The notes below the pieces were generated by a model. The model searched no databases. It had not been told where the DNA came from and saw only the letters and a program-made list of their open reading frames with translations. Both the position numbers and the translations under genes were made by a program. Shown in pieces: positions 8,118 through 17,933 of a stretch of DNA of 64,000 nt. The stretch comes from an uncultured Pedosphaera sp. (GTDB lineage Bacteria > Verrucomicrobiota > Verrucomicrobiia > Limisphaerales > Pedosphaeraceae). Position 1 is the stretch's first letter. Every line of letters begins with the position of its first letter. The stretch lies in contig CAIXFN010000035.1 of NCBI GenBank assembly GCA_903918755.1, positions 1-64,000 of the forward strand. Direction: 5' to 3'.

Positions 8118-10787
8118 ATGAATGACCAATTGCCGGAAAACACCCCGATAGTGGCCAGAGCCGCGGCGCGGTGGCCCGGAATGCATTTTGTCTGGCTGAT
8201 GCTGGCTTTGCTGGAGGTGACTCCGATCGCAAGGGCCCAAAATACTCCGCCCACGATTTCCTCGTTTCTGAATATCACCATCACCGTGGGCGCCAACCTG
8301 TCCACCCCCGCGCTTGCCTTCAAGGTGGGTGATCGCGAGACCGCCGCCACCAATTTAACGCTCTCCGGTTCCTCCTCGGACCCGGCGGTGATACTGAATA
8401 GCGGCATCCAGTTTGGAGGAAGCGGCAGCAACCGCACGGTAACGCTGACGCCGGTGCCGGGACAAATTGGCGCCTGCACCATCACGGTGACGGTGACGGA
8501 TGGCGACGGGGCGAGCGCAGCGTCCAGCTTTCGCCTGAGTGTTACTAATTCGCTGCCCACCTTCGGTACGGTGCCGACCCAGTTTATTCGAGCGTTGCTG
8601 AGCACTAACATTCCGATAACGATCGGTGATCGGGAGACCCCCGCCACCAATTTGGGTCTGACGGCCACCTCCTTGCAGCCCCTGCTGGTGCCCCAGGCAA
8701 ATGTCGTGCTGGGTGGATCTGGCAGCAACCGCACCGTTCAGTTAACTCCGGTGGCAATCGGGAGTGGGAGCATCAGTCTCACGGTGACGGATACCTGGGG
8801 CGGCCAAAGCAGCATGGTATTCAATTATACGGCGAGAAACGATCCGCCGGTAATCGGGGGTCACACCAATGAGTTGATCATCCCCGTCAACAATACCAAA
8901 CCCATGTCCTTTACGGTGCAAGATACCGAAACGCCGGCGTCCAATCTGACGGTGGCGGTGTCGTCTTCGAATCCCAGCCTGGTGCCGAACCAAAATCTCC
9001 TGCTGGGCGGGGCGGGGACCAATCGGACTTTGACTATCCTGCCGGTCCTCGACCAGTTGGGTGGGGCCAAGATCACCTTGACGGTTTCTGACGGCTTGCA
9101 CGTTTCCGTGAGCAACCAAATCACCCTTTACGTTGAGCAATTTATCTGGATGCCGCCGACGGGATTACCGCCCCTCCTCTATAGCAGTGCGGCCTGGGGG
9201 GACTTTGACAACGACGGACTTTTGGATGTGGCGGTGATGGGAAACGATTCTTCTGGCGGAGGGAACCGGACCCAGATCATGCGGAATAATGGCGATGGCA
9301 CCTTTACCGACATCCAGGCCGGACTCCTCCCGATGACCCAAGGCAGCCTGGCTTGGGGAGATTTTGACAACGACGGCTTCCTCGATTTGGCGGTGGTGGG
9401 ATCGGCTACGAACGGCCCCGCTACCAAACTATACCACAACAACGGCGACGGCACCTTCTCCGACACTCATGCTGGTTTGCCAGCATTCTACGGAGGCCAG
9501 GTTGCCTGGGGGGATTACGACAATGATGGCCGGCCGGATCTGGCCATTTCCGGCCCGACGAATGGGATTGGGAACGGAGTCAGAGTTTTACATAACGATG
9601 GCGGGGGGCATTTTTCGGATTGTGGCTTCGCCCCGACGAATTCCAGTTACTTCGGCATGCTGGCCTGGGGAGATTACGACAACGATGGCAACCTGGATTT
9701 GGCGGTTTCCGGGGTGGAGGATTCCACGGTTTACCACACGCGAATTTTCCATAACGATGGACAAGGTGGATTCCAGCAACGGGTCCCCGTGTTTCCGGGA
9801 TTCTATGGCGGCTCAGTATCCTGGGGCGATTTTGACAATGATGGTCGGCTGGATCTTTTGGCGGTGGGGTCGGACCGGGGCAGTTACCCAAACACGGTGC
9901 TTTACCGCAATATGGGAAATGACCAATTCGCGGTGACTAATACCGTCCTGGAACCCACCGGATCGGTCGGTGCCGCCTGGGGGGATTGCGATAATGATGG
10001 GATGCTGGATGTCGCCTTCGGCTGGAACGGGAATGGGCAGGTGCCGGTGCCGCGGTTGTTCAAAAACAACGCCGGAATTTATGCGGTCACGACGAATTTT
10101 TTCCGGGGTGTATTGAACGGGACAGTCACGTGGGCGGATGTCAATAACGACGGAAGACTGGATTTGCTGATCATGGGGGCGGATACTTTTGCACTCACTC
10201 CGGTGGCCGATTTGTACCAGAATTTTATCCGGGCGACCAACACGCCGCCAAACGCCCCGACCGGACTTTCGGCCACGGTAACCGGTCGGTCGGCGATGCT
10301 GGCCTGGCAGGGAGCCACTGACATCAACCAATCGGGAGGGCTGTCCTACAATCTGCGGGTGGGCACGAAACCTGGCGCAGGAGATGTGTTGAACCCCCTG
10401 GCTCTGGCCAACGGCCACCGCTGTCTGCCTGCACTCGGAAATGCGGGGGAGAATACCCGGTGGAATCTCAAGAATCTGGGGGTGGGCGTTTATTACTGGA
10501 GCGTGCAGGCCATCGATAATGCATTTGCCGGTTCCGCTTTCGCCGGGGAGCAGAGGTTTACCATCACGCAGCCGGTTTTGGAGGCGTCGGGTTACGCGTC
10601 CGGTGGCCCCTTCAGGCTCCGCTTCATCGGCCTGGCTGGATCGACGTATGGGGTTCAAGTTTCCGGCAATCTGCGCGACTGGTCAGACCTGACCAACGTG
10701 GTTCCGCTGGTCACGGGCCCGGTGGAGTTTTCAGATCCGCAGGCGGGCGGCGCGCAGCAGCGGTATTACCGGTTGCGACTGCCTTGA
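8118..10787 (+). CDS. Large secreted FG-GAP/VCBS repeat protein
   Basis: An 889-residue secreted protein. The ATG at 8118 begins a signal peptide (hydrophobic FVWLMLALLEV, then ARAQN); the frame stays open upstream to 7296 but that part overlaps the amidohydrolase and is not needed. Residues about 45-335 hold three similar Ig/cadherin-like repeats, each with a GDRETxATNL or QDTETPASNL segment and ending in a TVTDG-like strand. Residues about 345-700 hold seven or eight FG-GAP/VCBS repeats of the form WGDFDNDGxLDLAV followed by NNGDGTF, with aspartates placed for calcium binding as in integrin-type propellers. A fibronectin III-like domain and a C-terminal beta domain follow. It probably works at the cell surface in adhesion or substrate binding. 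Divergently arranged with the amidohydrolase. Confidence 0.85.
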   Translation: MNDQLPENTPIVARAAARWPGMHFVWLMLALLEVTPIARAQNTPPTISSFLNITITVGANLSTPALAFKVGDRETAATNLTLSGSSSDPAVILNSGIQFGGSGSNRTVTLTPVPGQIGACTITVTVTDGDGASAASSFRLSVTNSLPTFGTVPTQFIRALLSTNIPITIGDRETPATNLGLTATSLQPLLVPQANVVLGGSGSNRTVQLTPVAIGSGSISLTVTDTWGGQSSMVFNYTARNDPPVIGGHTNELIIPVNNTKPMSFTVQDTETPASNLTVAVSSSNPSLVPNQNLLLGGAGTNRTLTILPVLDQLGGAKITLTVSDGLHVSVSNQITLYVEQFIWMPPTGLPPLLYSSAAWGDFDNDGLLDVAVMGNDSSGGGNRTQIMRNNGDGTFTDIQAGLLPMTQGSLAWGDFDNDGFLDLAVVGSATNGPATKLYHNNGDGTFSDTHAGLPAFYGGQVAWGDYDNDGRPDLAISGPTNGIGNGVRVLHNDGGGHFSDCGFAPTNSSYFGMLAWGDYDNDGNLDLAVSGVEDSTVYHTRIFHNDGQGGFQQRVPVFPGFYGGSVSWGDFDNDGRLDLLAVGSDRGSYPNTVLYRNMGNDQFAVTNTVLEPTGSVGAAWGDCDNDGMLDVAFGWNGNGQVPVPRLFKNNAGIYAVTTNFFRGVLNGTVTWADVNNDGRLDLLIMGADTFALTPVADLYQNFIRATNTPPNAPTGLSATVTGRSAMLAWQGATDINQSGGLSYNLRVGTKPGAGDVLNPLALANGHRCLPALGNAGENTRWNLKNLGVGVYYWSVQAIDNAFAGSAFAGEQRFTITQPVLEASGYASGGPFRLRFIGLAGSTYGVQVSGNLRDWSDLTNVVPLVTGPVEFSDPQAGGAQQRYYRLRLP

Positions 10788-10853
10788 GCCAGCCGCCCGG
10801 GATAATTCTCGTGGCTGAAACGGGCAACCGCGGTTAATCTGCAAGGGATTGTT

Positions 10854-12056
10854 ATGAACTCAACCGACATCACCAGTTTATACGTGCACGTGCCGTTTTG
10901 CGCCCAGAAGTGCTCGTATTGCGCTTTCTTTTCGGAGGCGTCGAGTGGGGAATTGATCCAGCGCTATGTGCAGGCACTCGGGCGGGAATTGGAATTGGTG
11001 GCGGATTCGCTGCGGCCCCGAACAATTTTCTTTGGCGGGGGGACGCCTTCGATTCTGAATTTGCGGCAGTGGGAGTTCCTGCTGGAAACCATGCACCGGC
11101 TGAAGTTGACAGGGGCGGAAGAATGGACCGTGGAATGCAATCCGGCCACGGTTTCCTTGGACAAGGCGCGATTGCTCCGCTCGTATGGCGTGAACCGGAT
11201 TTCGATGGGGGTGCAGTCGCTGGATGAAAACCTGCTGGATCGCTTGGGGCGGATTCACAGCCGGGAGATGGTGTTCAAATCCTACGACATTTTGCGGGCG
11301 GCGGGTTTCGAAAACATCAACGTGGATTTGATGTTCGCGATTCCGGGGCAAACGATGGCCATCTGGCAGTCAACGCTGACGGAAGCGGTGGCGTTGGGGA
11401 GCGAACACTTGTCCAGTTACGAAGTGATTTACGAGGAGGATACGCCACTGTACGAGCGGCTCCACGCGCAAGAGTTTGATGTGGACGAAGATTTGGCGTG
11501 CGACATGTACGAGGAATTGATTGCCCGGTCAGGCGCGGCAGGGTTCCGGCAATATGAGATCGCCAATTTTGCCAAGCATCGTCCGGTGGCTGATCCAACC
11601 GCCGACAAGGAGGCAGCGGCCGAAGAGTCGGGAATGACGCGAATTCTGCCGAGCCAAGCCTGCCAGCATAATGTCAACTATTGGCGCGGTGGCCAGTACC
11701 ATGGGCTGGGACCAAGCGCGGCGGGTTACGTAGGCGGCGTGCGGACCAAGAATTGGTCCAACACGGAAATGTATTGCAGTCGGCTGGAGCAGGGGCAGCG
11801 GGCCGTGGAAACCACTGAGCAGTTGGAACCGCTGGCGCGTGCGGCCGAAACCGCGGCCTTCGGCTTGCGCATGAATATTGGCTGGCCGTTTCAGCAATTT
11901 CGGCGGATCACCGGTTGGGATATGCGTCCGGAATGGTCCGTGGAAATGGACCAACTCATTACCCGCGGTTGGGGGCGGGCCGATGCTGACCGGTTTCAAC
12001 TGACGCCGGCCGGATTGCGGTTCGCCGATGCCGCCGCGGAGATGTTTCTCCGCTGA
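10854..12056 (+). CDS. hemW: Radical SAM protein HemW (coproporphyrinogen III oxidase-like)
   Basis: A 400-residue cytoplasmic radical SAM protein. The [4Fe-4S] motif is C16-x3-C20-x2-C23 in VHVPFCAQKCSYCAFF, followed by FFGGGTPS and GVQSLDENLLDRLGR, which are typical of the HemN/HemW group. HemW differs from true HemN in having the motif at the very N-terminus and is regarded as a haem chaperone rather than the oxidase; older annotation calls it oxygen-independent coproporphyrinogen III oxidase. A segment of about 25 residues between IANFAKH and HNVNYWRGGQY is longer than in most members. It starts 66 bases after the VCBS protein and converges on the subtilase gene with a gap of only four bases. 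Confidence 0.88.
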   Translation: MNSTDITSLYVHVPFCAQKCSYCAFFSEASSGELIQRYVQALGRELELVADSLRPRTIFFGGGTPSILNLRQWEFLLETMHRLKLTGAEEWTVECNPATVSLDKARLLRSYGVNRISMGVQSLDENLLDRLGRIHSREMVFKSYDILRAAGFENINVDLMFAIPGQTMAIWQSTLTEAVALGSEHLSSYEVIYEEDTPLYERLHAQEFDVDEDLACDMYEELIARSGAAGFRQYEIANFAKHRPVADPTADKEAAAEESGMTRILPSQACQHNVNYWRGGQYHGLGPSAAGYVGGVRTKNWSNTEMYCSRLEQGQRAVETTEQLEPLARAAETAAFGLRMNIGWPFQQFRRITGWDMRPEWSVEMDQLITRGWGRADADRFQLTPAGLRFADAAAEMFLR

Positions 12057-12060
12057 CGCA

Positions 12061-13461
12061 TCACTGGCCGGGCTTTGCGGCAGCCGGCTTGAGAGATTTT
12101 ACCAACAGGCTCTGGGCCTGGTCCGCGCAAGCGTGGGAGGCATCGGCCAGTCCGGCCGCCATGCCGGAGGCAAAGGCCGTGGAGGTGGAGGTGCCCTGGA
12201 CGAAATAGCTTTGTCCGTTATAAGGCACGACGTCGTTGCCGGGGGCCATCAGGTCAATAAAACTGCCCCGGTTGGCGTAGCTGGCGATCTGGCCATTGGG
12301 ATCGCTGGCCGTCACCGCCACGACTTCGGGATAGGCGGCGGGATAGGTGGGCGTGGTAACGGGTTCATTTCCGGCGGCGGCGTAAATTGGGATGCCGCGT
12401 TTCGCGACGGCAGTAATGGTGTCGTGGAGGAACTGGCTGTCCCCGCTGCTGCCCAGGCTGAGATTGATGACATTGGCGCCACTGTTCACGGCCTGGATGA
12501 TGCCATTGGCCACGTCAAACGTCGTGGTGGTGGAGCTGCTGCCATAGACGTCCACCGGCTGAATCCGGACCGAGGTGGTGCCCCCGGTTTTTTGTTGCAG
12601 CATTTGCATCATCGCGGTGGCCATGGCGGTGCCATGGGTGATATTGCCGGGATCCGGGGTGTAGTTACCGGCCACCTGGATGGGCTTTTTGAAAAATGGA
12701 GCGAGGTTATCGCCCATCGGCTGGGTGGCGGTGTCGATCAGGCCGATGACCAATTGGCAGTTGCTCGTGTTGGTGGCGGGATTCAGTTTGGGCTCGGCAG
12801 CGTTGCTGGTGGACGAGCTGGAAAGCTGGGGCGGGGGATCAGCATTGAAATTGGATTCCACAGCCTGGACATCGGGATTGGCGAGGAGCTCCTTCTTGGC
12901 GGACTGGGTGGCTTCGGCGTCATCGAACTTCAGCAGGTAGGCGCCCTGTTCATCCATGCGACCGATCACCTTGGCCCCCACCGAGCGGGCGAGGTCATCA
13001 ATGTTGATTTTTGAGCCGGGTTTGAGTTTGACCACCAATTCGTTGGGGATGGGAATAGCGGAGGCGGGAATTTTGTCCGGGGATTCCACTGCTTTGGTGG
13101 CTTGCCGGCGGTTGGTGCGGAACACGTAAAGGTGCCGCGTCTTGGGATCAGCCTCGTCCGGCAGGAGAGCAAAATTCAAATCGCCCAAGAGCCGGGCGAG
13201 GCCTTCGCCGGTCGGCAATTCGGAGAATTTGGCGGAGATCTCGCGAGTCAAATCCGGTTCCACAAAAATATGCCATCCCGTGGCAGCCGCGAAACGCTGG
13301 AGAAAACTGATCAGAGGGAGGGATTGGATATCCACCGTCATCCGGTCCTGGGCGCGGTCCCAGGCGAGGGAGTTCGTGGGGTTGGATCCACCCCGGACCA
13401 TACCCGGCAGAGCGACCAGCAGCGCCAGAAAAGCCACCCAAAGCAGACAAATTCGCTTCAT
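12061..13461 (-). CDS. Secreted subtilisin-like serine protease (S8) with prodomain
   Basis: A 466-residue exported protease. The ATG at 13459-13461 gives the signal peptide MKRICLLWVAFLALLVALPG; another ATG lies four codons upstream. Residues about 42-105 resemble the short STN domain of secretin/TonB proteins, about 138-208 an I9-like or fervidolysin-type inhibitory prodomain (ELVVKLKPG to VESNFNADPP), and about 236-445 the S8 catalytic domain. The triad is visible: D243 in GLIDTATQ, H276 in THGTAMA, S425 in QGTSTSTAF, with N365 of AAAGNEP as the oxyanion-hole residue. It is likely autoprocessed after export. Placing an STN-like domain in front of a subtilase prodomain is uncommon. It converges on hemW. 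Confidence 0.88.
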   Translation of the reverse strand: MKRICLLWVAFLALLVALPGMVRGGSNPTNSLAWDRAQDRMTVDIQSLPLISFLQRFAAATGWHIFVEPDLTREISAKFSELPTGEGLARLLGDLNFALLPDEADPKTRHLYVFRTNRRQATKAVESPDKIPASAIPIPNELVVKLKPGSKINIDDLARSVGAKVIGRMDEQGAYLLKFDDAEATQSAKKELLANPDVQAVESNFNADPPPQLSSSSTSNAAEPKLNPATNTSNCQLVIGLIDTATQPMGDNLAPFFKKPIQVAGNYTPDPGNITHGTAMATAMMQMLQQKTGGTTSVRIQPVDVYGSSSTTTTFDVANGIIQAVNSGANVINLSLGSSGDSQFLHDTITAVAKRGIPIYAAAGNEPVTTPTYPAAYPEVVAVTASDPNGQIASYANRGSFIDLMAPGNDVVPYNGQSYFVQGTSTSTAFASGMAAGLADASHACADQAQSLLVKSLKPAAAKPGQ

Positions 13462-13516
13462 CGGGGCCACCATAACACAGAGACGACTTTTCACAAATGC
13501 AAACCGGATGGATCGA

Positions 13517-16066
13517 TCAGGGGGAAACGCGCACCCGGTAGAACGCCGGTGGGGAAGCGGGACCGGTTTCCCGCCACTGGCCCAGGGAATTGGTCGGGGT
13601 GATCGTGGTGCGCAGGCTGTAAGTGCCATTCGCCGCGGTGGCCTGCAAGATGTCGTAGCGCCGACCCGCCGCGGCCGGCCAGGCCAGGGTGGGCGGCGGC
13701 GCAGTGAATTGGAGCGTAAAGGGGCGATCCAGCCCCACCAGGCGAAACCAAATCGTGGGGGTGCGGTATTGCTGGCCATTCGCGGCGGTGATCAGGGCGT
13801 GGAAAGGGTGGAGGCCGAGATCCAGGTTGGTGGTGGCCACGGAGAAGACCGTGCTGGATTGATTGGTCACGGCCGCGAGCAGGCCGCCCGTGCTGAATAA
13901 TTCCATGCGGGAAATGGCACCAGAATTGGCGGCGACGGCGAATTGGAGAGTGGCTTCGAGCGCGGTGTTGGTGCCCCCGACCAGACTGGAAAAAGTGGCG
14001 GAGAGGGGGGTGTTGCGAACGAGCACGGTTTGGGTGGCGCGAGTCTGGGTGTGGACATGAGTGCCTTCATACGCGACCGCGGAGAGTTCATGGTAGCCAT
14101 CCGGCAGTGCGGCCGTGTTCAGGGGGGAAGTGAAAGCAAGATTGGTGACGCCGGTGGACACGTACAAATGGTGCCGCGGGGCGAGGTCGGAGAGATTGTC
14201 CATCAGCGCATTCGTGCCCGACGGGAAAATCAGGAGGTTGGCGGAGCCGTGAAGCACGGTTTTGATTCGCGCGGCGGCGTAGCCGATGGCACGAGCCCGC
14301 AGGTCGAAGTATTGGGTGCCGACGTAATCAAAGGGTTGGACGTCCTCAAGAACCAAACCGTCCAAGCCTTGCAGGGCCACGGAACTGTTCAGGACGTTGC
14401 CGAATTGATTGATGAACGTAGGCAAATCCGTGTTGCCCGGGGAATTGGTGGCGGCGAGCGTCACGACGGAGCCGTTGGTTTTCGTGACGGTGATTTGCAG
14501 ATAACTGTTGGTGGAAAGCGTTCTGCCAACGGTGCAGCCCTGCAAACCCCAGGCAATCGAATCGAGGAAATTGGTGCGATTGCTCTCCACGAAAGTGGTC
14601 AATGGACCACTACCAGCCGCCGTCGCGACGGACACGGAAACCTGTGCGCCGGAACTGATGCCATTGGTGGCCTGCAACTCGATCCGATCCCCATGGGCGA
14701 GGGCGGAAACGCCCGTGACGGGGGCTAGATTGTTGAGGTTGGTTGCCAATCCTGCGGTGATCGCGGCGAGCGTGGCCAGGGGCGGGACAGTGTATTGCGT
14801 GGACTGTCCGGCCAGGGAGACTGTCAGCACATTGCCGGCCGAGGGGATGAGGTTGGTGAGGGATTGCTGCCAGTGGCCATCCACAAACAAATCGACCTGT
14901 TGTAAGGGATGCCGGGCGTCCAGCGCGGAAAACTGGAGGGCGAGATTGGTGATTCCGGAAAGCAACGTGTTGGCCGGCAGTCCCGTCCAGGTGCCGGCAC
15001 CGGACCGGGCGAAGGGGGCGGCGAGTGGTTCACCGATGATCAGGCCCTGATAGGGATTCGTGAGGCTTTGGTAATAACATTCGGCGAGACTGAATCCCCG
15101 GGCCTGGAAGAAGTAATTTTGCGGATCGGGAAATTTTTGGGGATAATTGCACGGTTCCGTAACCGTGCCATAGCTGCCGGCGGCACCCGCGTTCAGAAAG
15201 GCAAATTCCGAAGTCTGGCCGCTGGCCTCGAAGACCTGGCCCGCGAAGGAAGTCAGGCTGTCCGCCATCGCGCCCGGCACAAAGGTATTCGAGGAAATTC
15301 GAAAAATCGCCGCGCCGTTTTCGTAGCCCAGCAGATTGGTCACGTCAACGGGCTCTTCGACATTGGTGCGGAGCATGGAATAATTGCCCCGCAGACGGGT
15401 GTTAAACACGGTGTTGTCGAAGGCAAAGAAACGCAGGTTGCGAATCCAGTCCGAACCTTTTCCCAGGACCACCGTTTGCGACGGAAAGGTGGCATCCGAC
15501 CGCACGCCCTGGTCCACAATTTGTTTGGCCTGGCCCAGGGTATTGCCCGTGAGCATGGTGGCGAGGAAATAACTACCGGGGGTGGCCAGCGGAGGGACGT
15601 TGCGGAAGATCGCCTCGGAACTGGCGTAAGCGCTGGTCGAGTTTTCGGCAAGCGAGCAGGGCGGATTCGGATCGGGCTTGAAACCGTAGAACAGGGCGCC
15701 GGTGGTCGCGTTATCCCCCTGGCCGGGTTCATAAACGCGATACGGGATGTCCATGGAAAGCACCACGTAATCCACCTGATTCGTCAACTGACGGCTGGAC
15801 AGCATCGCCCGGAATGGGTTGAGCAGGGCATTGGTGAAGTCGGTCGTGGTCCATTGGACATTGCCGCCCGTCCAGTTGATGCGGAGGAAATTCTCTGCCG
15901 GCACCTGGCGTTGCTCCTGGTAGTAGTTGCCCAGTTGCACCGAATTGGAACTGGCCTGGTTGACAATGATGACCACATTGAGCCCGCTGCCACCCGCGTA
16001 GAGATTTAGCGTCGCGAACCCGGACAGGAGCCAGCCGGCCAGCGCCAAAGTATGAAGCCACTTCAT
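13517..16066 (-). CDS. TIGR03790 family secreted protein
   Basis: About 849 residues. The N-terminus MKWLHTLALAGWLLSGFATL is a signal peptide, so the ATG at 16064-16066 is preferred over the upstream reading that adds 24 residues. The family signature lies just after it: NVVIIVNQASSNSVQLGNYY, then QRQVPAENFLRINW and DYVVLSMDIPYRVYE. TIGR03790 proteins are uncharacterised exported proteins of Verrucomicrobia, Planctomycetes and some Proteobacteria. The second half is rich in beta-structure and resembles Ig-like or surface-protein repeats. It lies 55 bases upstream of the subtilase gene on the same strand, so the two may be cotranscribed. The function is unknown. Confidence 0.82.
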   Translation of the reverse strand: MKWLHTLALAGWLLSGFATLNLYAGGSGLNVVIIVNQASSNSVQLGNYYQEQRQVPAENFLRINWTGGNVQWTTTDFTNALLNPFRAMLSSRQLTNQVDYVVLSMDIPYRVYEPGQGDNATTGALFYGFKPDPNPPCSLAENSTSAYASSEAIFRNVPPLATPGSYFLATMLTGNTLGQAKQIVDQGVRSDATFPSQTVVLGKGSDWIRNLRFFAFDNTVFNTRLRGNYSMLRTNVEEPVDVTNLLGYENGAAIFRISSNTFVPGAMADSLTSFAGQVFEASGQTSEFAFLNAGAAGSYGTVTEPCNYPQKFPDPQNYFFQARGFSLAECYYQSLTNPYQGLIIGEPLAAPFARSGAGTWTGLPANTLLSGITNLALQFSALDARHPLQQVDLFVDGHWQQSLTNLIPSAGNVLTVSLAGQSTQYTVPPLATLAAITAGLATNLNNLAPVTGVSALAHGDRIELQATNGISSGAQVSVSVATAAGSGPLTTFVESNRTNFLDSIAWGLQGCTVGRTLSTNSYLQITVTKTNGSVVTLAATNSPGNTDLPTFINQFGNVLNSSVALQGLDGLVLEDVQPFDYVGTQYFDLRARAIGYAAARIKTVLHGSANLLIFPSGTNALMDNLSDLAPRHHLYVSTGVTNLAFTSPLNTAALPDGYHELSAVAYEGTHVHTQTRATQTVLVRNTPLSATFSSLVGGTNTALEATLQFAVAANSGAISRMELFSTGGLLAAVTNQSSTVFSVATTNLDLGLHPFHALITAANGQQYRTPTIWFRLVGLDRPFTLQFTAPPPTLAWPAAAGRRYDILQATAANGTYSLRTTITPTNSLGQWRETGPASPPAFYRVRVSP

Positions 16067-16148
16067 TGGGAAAAGGTGGCAGAATTTGGGGGACCAGTAA
16101 AGGCCGGGTAGTTGGACAAAAGCTTGTCTTTCGTGCACCTTTCACAAC

Positions 16149-16379
16149 ATGGGAAAGAAAGTCGCGAACGACGATGCTGCTCACAAGTTGCAGCCTTCAC
16201 TGAAGCGCGATTCCCGTGATGCCTTCAGCAAGGTGATCACGCGAAAGGTGCATAAACCAGCGAAAACATGTGGCGAATTGCTGGATGCCATGGAAGGCGA
16301 ACCACCTCCCCGGCTGGACCTGCACGTGCTTGGCGTGTTGGCTAAGCAGCGGGGCCGACGATACCATATGAAGAAATGA
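16149..16379 (+). CDS. Small basic hypothetical protein
   Basis: A 76-residue reading frame from ATG at 16149 to TGA at 16377. It is hydrophilic and lysine/arginine-rich (MGKKVANDD at the start, RGRRYHMKK at the end), with one helix-like block around TCGELLDAMEGEPPPRLDLHVLGVLAKQ. No signal peptide, membrane segment or family is recognised. It is divergent from the TIGR03790 gene, 82 bases away, and no other frame competes there. Basic composition might suggest nucleic acid binding, but that is a guess. It may equally be a chance frame. Confidence 0.35.
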   Translation: MGKKVANDDAAHKLQPSLKRDSRDAFSKVITRKVHKPAKTCGELLDAMEGEPPPRLDLHVLGVLAKQRGRRYHMKK

Positions 16380-16529
16380 CCGTCACCACCGCTCTCGACT
16401 TTGATCGCCGGGTTTTGTCGTTATTACCGGGAGCCAGTGTTTAGTCGTGACGTGGCGTTCGATCGGGTTCCCGGGCTGCGCCGCATAGCCTATTAAGCGG
16501 TCGACAGCCTTCTGATACTGCGCCGCACC

Positions 16530-17933
16530 TCAGATCGAAGCCAACCGTCCGCTCGAATCCCCAAAGCGATCCAAACCCTGAACTCCCATGCGGTCAGCCA
16601 TGGCGAGGAACAGGTTGGTGGCGGGTTTGCCGCCGTGCTTGACGAAGCGTCCCGGGTTCAAAGTGCCGCCGCCGTGACCCGCCAGGACGATGGGCAAGTC
16701 GTTGTGGCTGTGTCGGTTGCCGTCCGCATTGCCGCTGCCATACACGATCATGGAATTATGGAGGAGCGAATGGCCGTCCACATCCTTGGTGGCGTCCAGT
16801 TTTGCCACAAACTTGGCGAACTGTTTCACATACCACTGGTCGATTTCGGCGACCTTGCGCATCTGTTCCTCCCGGTTTTGGTGATGGGACAGGTCGTGGT
16901 GGCCTTCCGGGATACCGATTTCGCCGAAGGACCGGTTGCTGCCGTCGTGCGCCAGCAGCATGGAAATGACCCGGGTGGAATCGGTCTGGAATGCCAGCAC
17001 CATCAGGTCAAACATGACCTGGACATATTCGGCGTAGTCGTTGGGCACGCCGGCGGGCGTATCCACGGCGGGATCGGGGATATGGCCGAAGCGTTCGGCG
17101 GATTGGATGCGGGTTTCGATTTCCCGGATACCGGTGAGATACTGGTCGAGTTTGTTTTGATCGCGGGGCGCGAGCCGGCGTTGCATCGCCCGGGCGTCTT
17201 CGGTCACGAAGTCGAGAATGGAACGATCTTCGGCCTGGCGTCGTTGCAAGTTGGCCGCGCGTTCCCCGGGGGCGCCCAGGCCGAACAGCCGTTCGAACAG
17301 CAGCCGCGGGTTGTATTCCGGAGTCATCGGGGTGCGGGCGTTGCTCCAGGAGATGTTAAACTGGTAAGCGCAGGCGTAACCGGAATCGCACGCGCCGGAT
17401 TTGCGGATGGCATCGCAAGTCAATTCCAACGACGGAAACCGGGTCAAGTGGCCCACCTTGCGCGCCATGACCTGATCAATGGAAACCCCGGCCTGGATTT
17501 CGGTGGCACTTTTCTTCAGCCGCACGCCGGTGAGGAACGTGCCGTTCGCGCGGGCATGATCGCCGCCGCCGTCCATGCCCCCCGTGGCCGTCAAATGATC
17601 CAATCCCCCCAGCAGTTGCAGGTTGGATTGCGCGCCGGCCAGGGGCTTCAAAGAGGGGCTGGACAGGAAATCGCCGCCTTCCTCCTTGGGCCACCAGGCG
17701 GAGGGAATCGCACCATTGGGAAAATAAACAAAGGCGGACCGCAGCGGAGCGCCTGTGGCCGTGGTGGCGGCCGGGCCGGTGTTGGCGATACCCGCCAGCG
17801 CGGAGAAGGGCCGCAGCGATTCAAACGCCGGCAAAGCCAGACAGGCACCCACGCCGCGGAGGAAATGGCGCCGGCTCAGGCTGGCAGCGCGCTCGGCGGC
17901 GGAATTGACCGGGGTGTAAGATGAGGTTTTCAT
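16530..17933 (-). CDS. DUF1552 family exported protein (Tat signal)
   Basis: A 467-residue DUF1552 protein. Residues about 20-40 form a Tat signal (SRRHFLRGVGACLALPAF). Conserved features include FVYFPNGAIPSAWWP near residue 70 and GLDHLTATGG near 110. A later block near residue 330 reads LLAHDGSNRSFGEIGI, with HHDLSHHQN just after it, and VYGSGNADGNRHSHNDLP follows near 400. DUF1552 is related to DUF1501 and is nearly always beside a DUF1592-type haem protein, as here: its ATG overlaps the stop of the upstream DUF1592 gene by four bases, so translation is coupled. The enzymatic role is not established; envelope location and a link to complex-carbon degradation are the usual inference. Confidence 0.9.
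   Translation of the reverse strand: MKTSSYTPVNSAAERAASLSRRHFLRGVGACLALPAFESLRPFSALAGIANTGPAATTATGAPLRSAFVYFPNGAIPSAWWPKEEGGDFLSSPSLKPLAGAQSNLQLLGGLDHLTATGGMDGGGDHARANGTFLTGVRLKKSATEIQAGVSIDQVMARKVGHLTRFPSLELTCDAIRKSGACDSGYACAYQFNISWSNARTPMTPEYNPRLLFERLFGLGAPGERAANLQRRQAEDRSILDFVTEDARAMQRRLAPRDQNKLDQYLTGIREIETRIQSAERFGHIPDPAVDTPAGVPNDYAEYVQVMFDLMVLAFQTDSTRVISMLLAHDGSNRSFGEIGIPEGHHDLSHHQNREEQMRKVAEIDQWYVKQFAKFVAKLDATKDVDGHSLLHNSMIVYGSGNADGNRHSHNDLPIVLAGHGGGTLNPGRFVKHGGKPATNLFLAMADRMGVQGLDRFGDSSGRLASI

Noticed and set aside
15729-16184. Minus-strand frame overlapping the TIGR03790 start
   Set aside because: A shadow frame of the TIGR03790 gene with no signature of its own.
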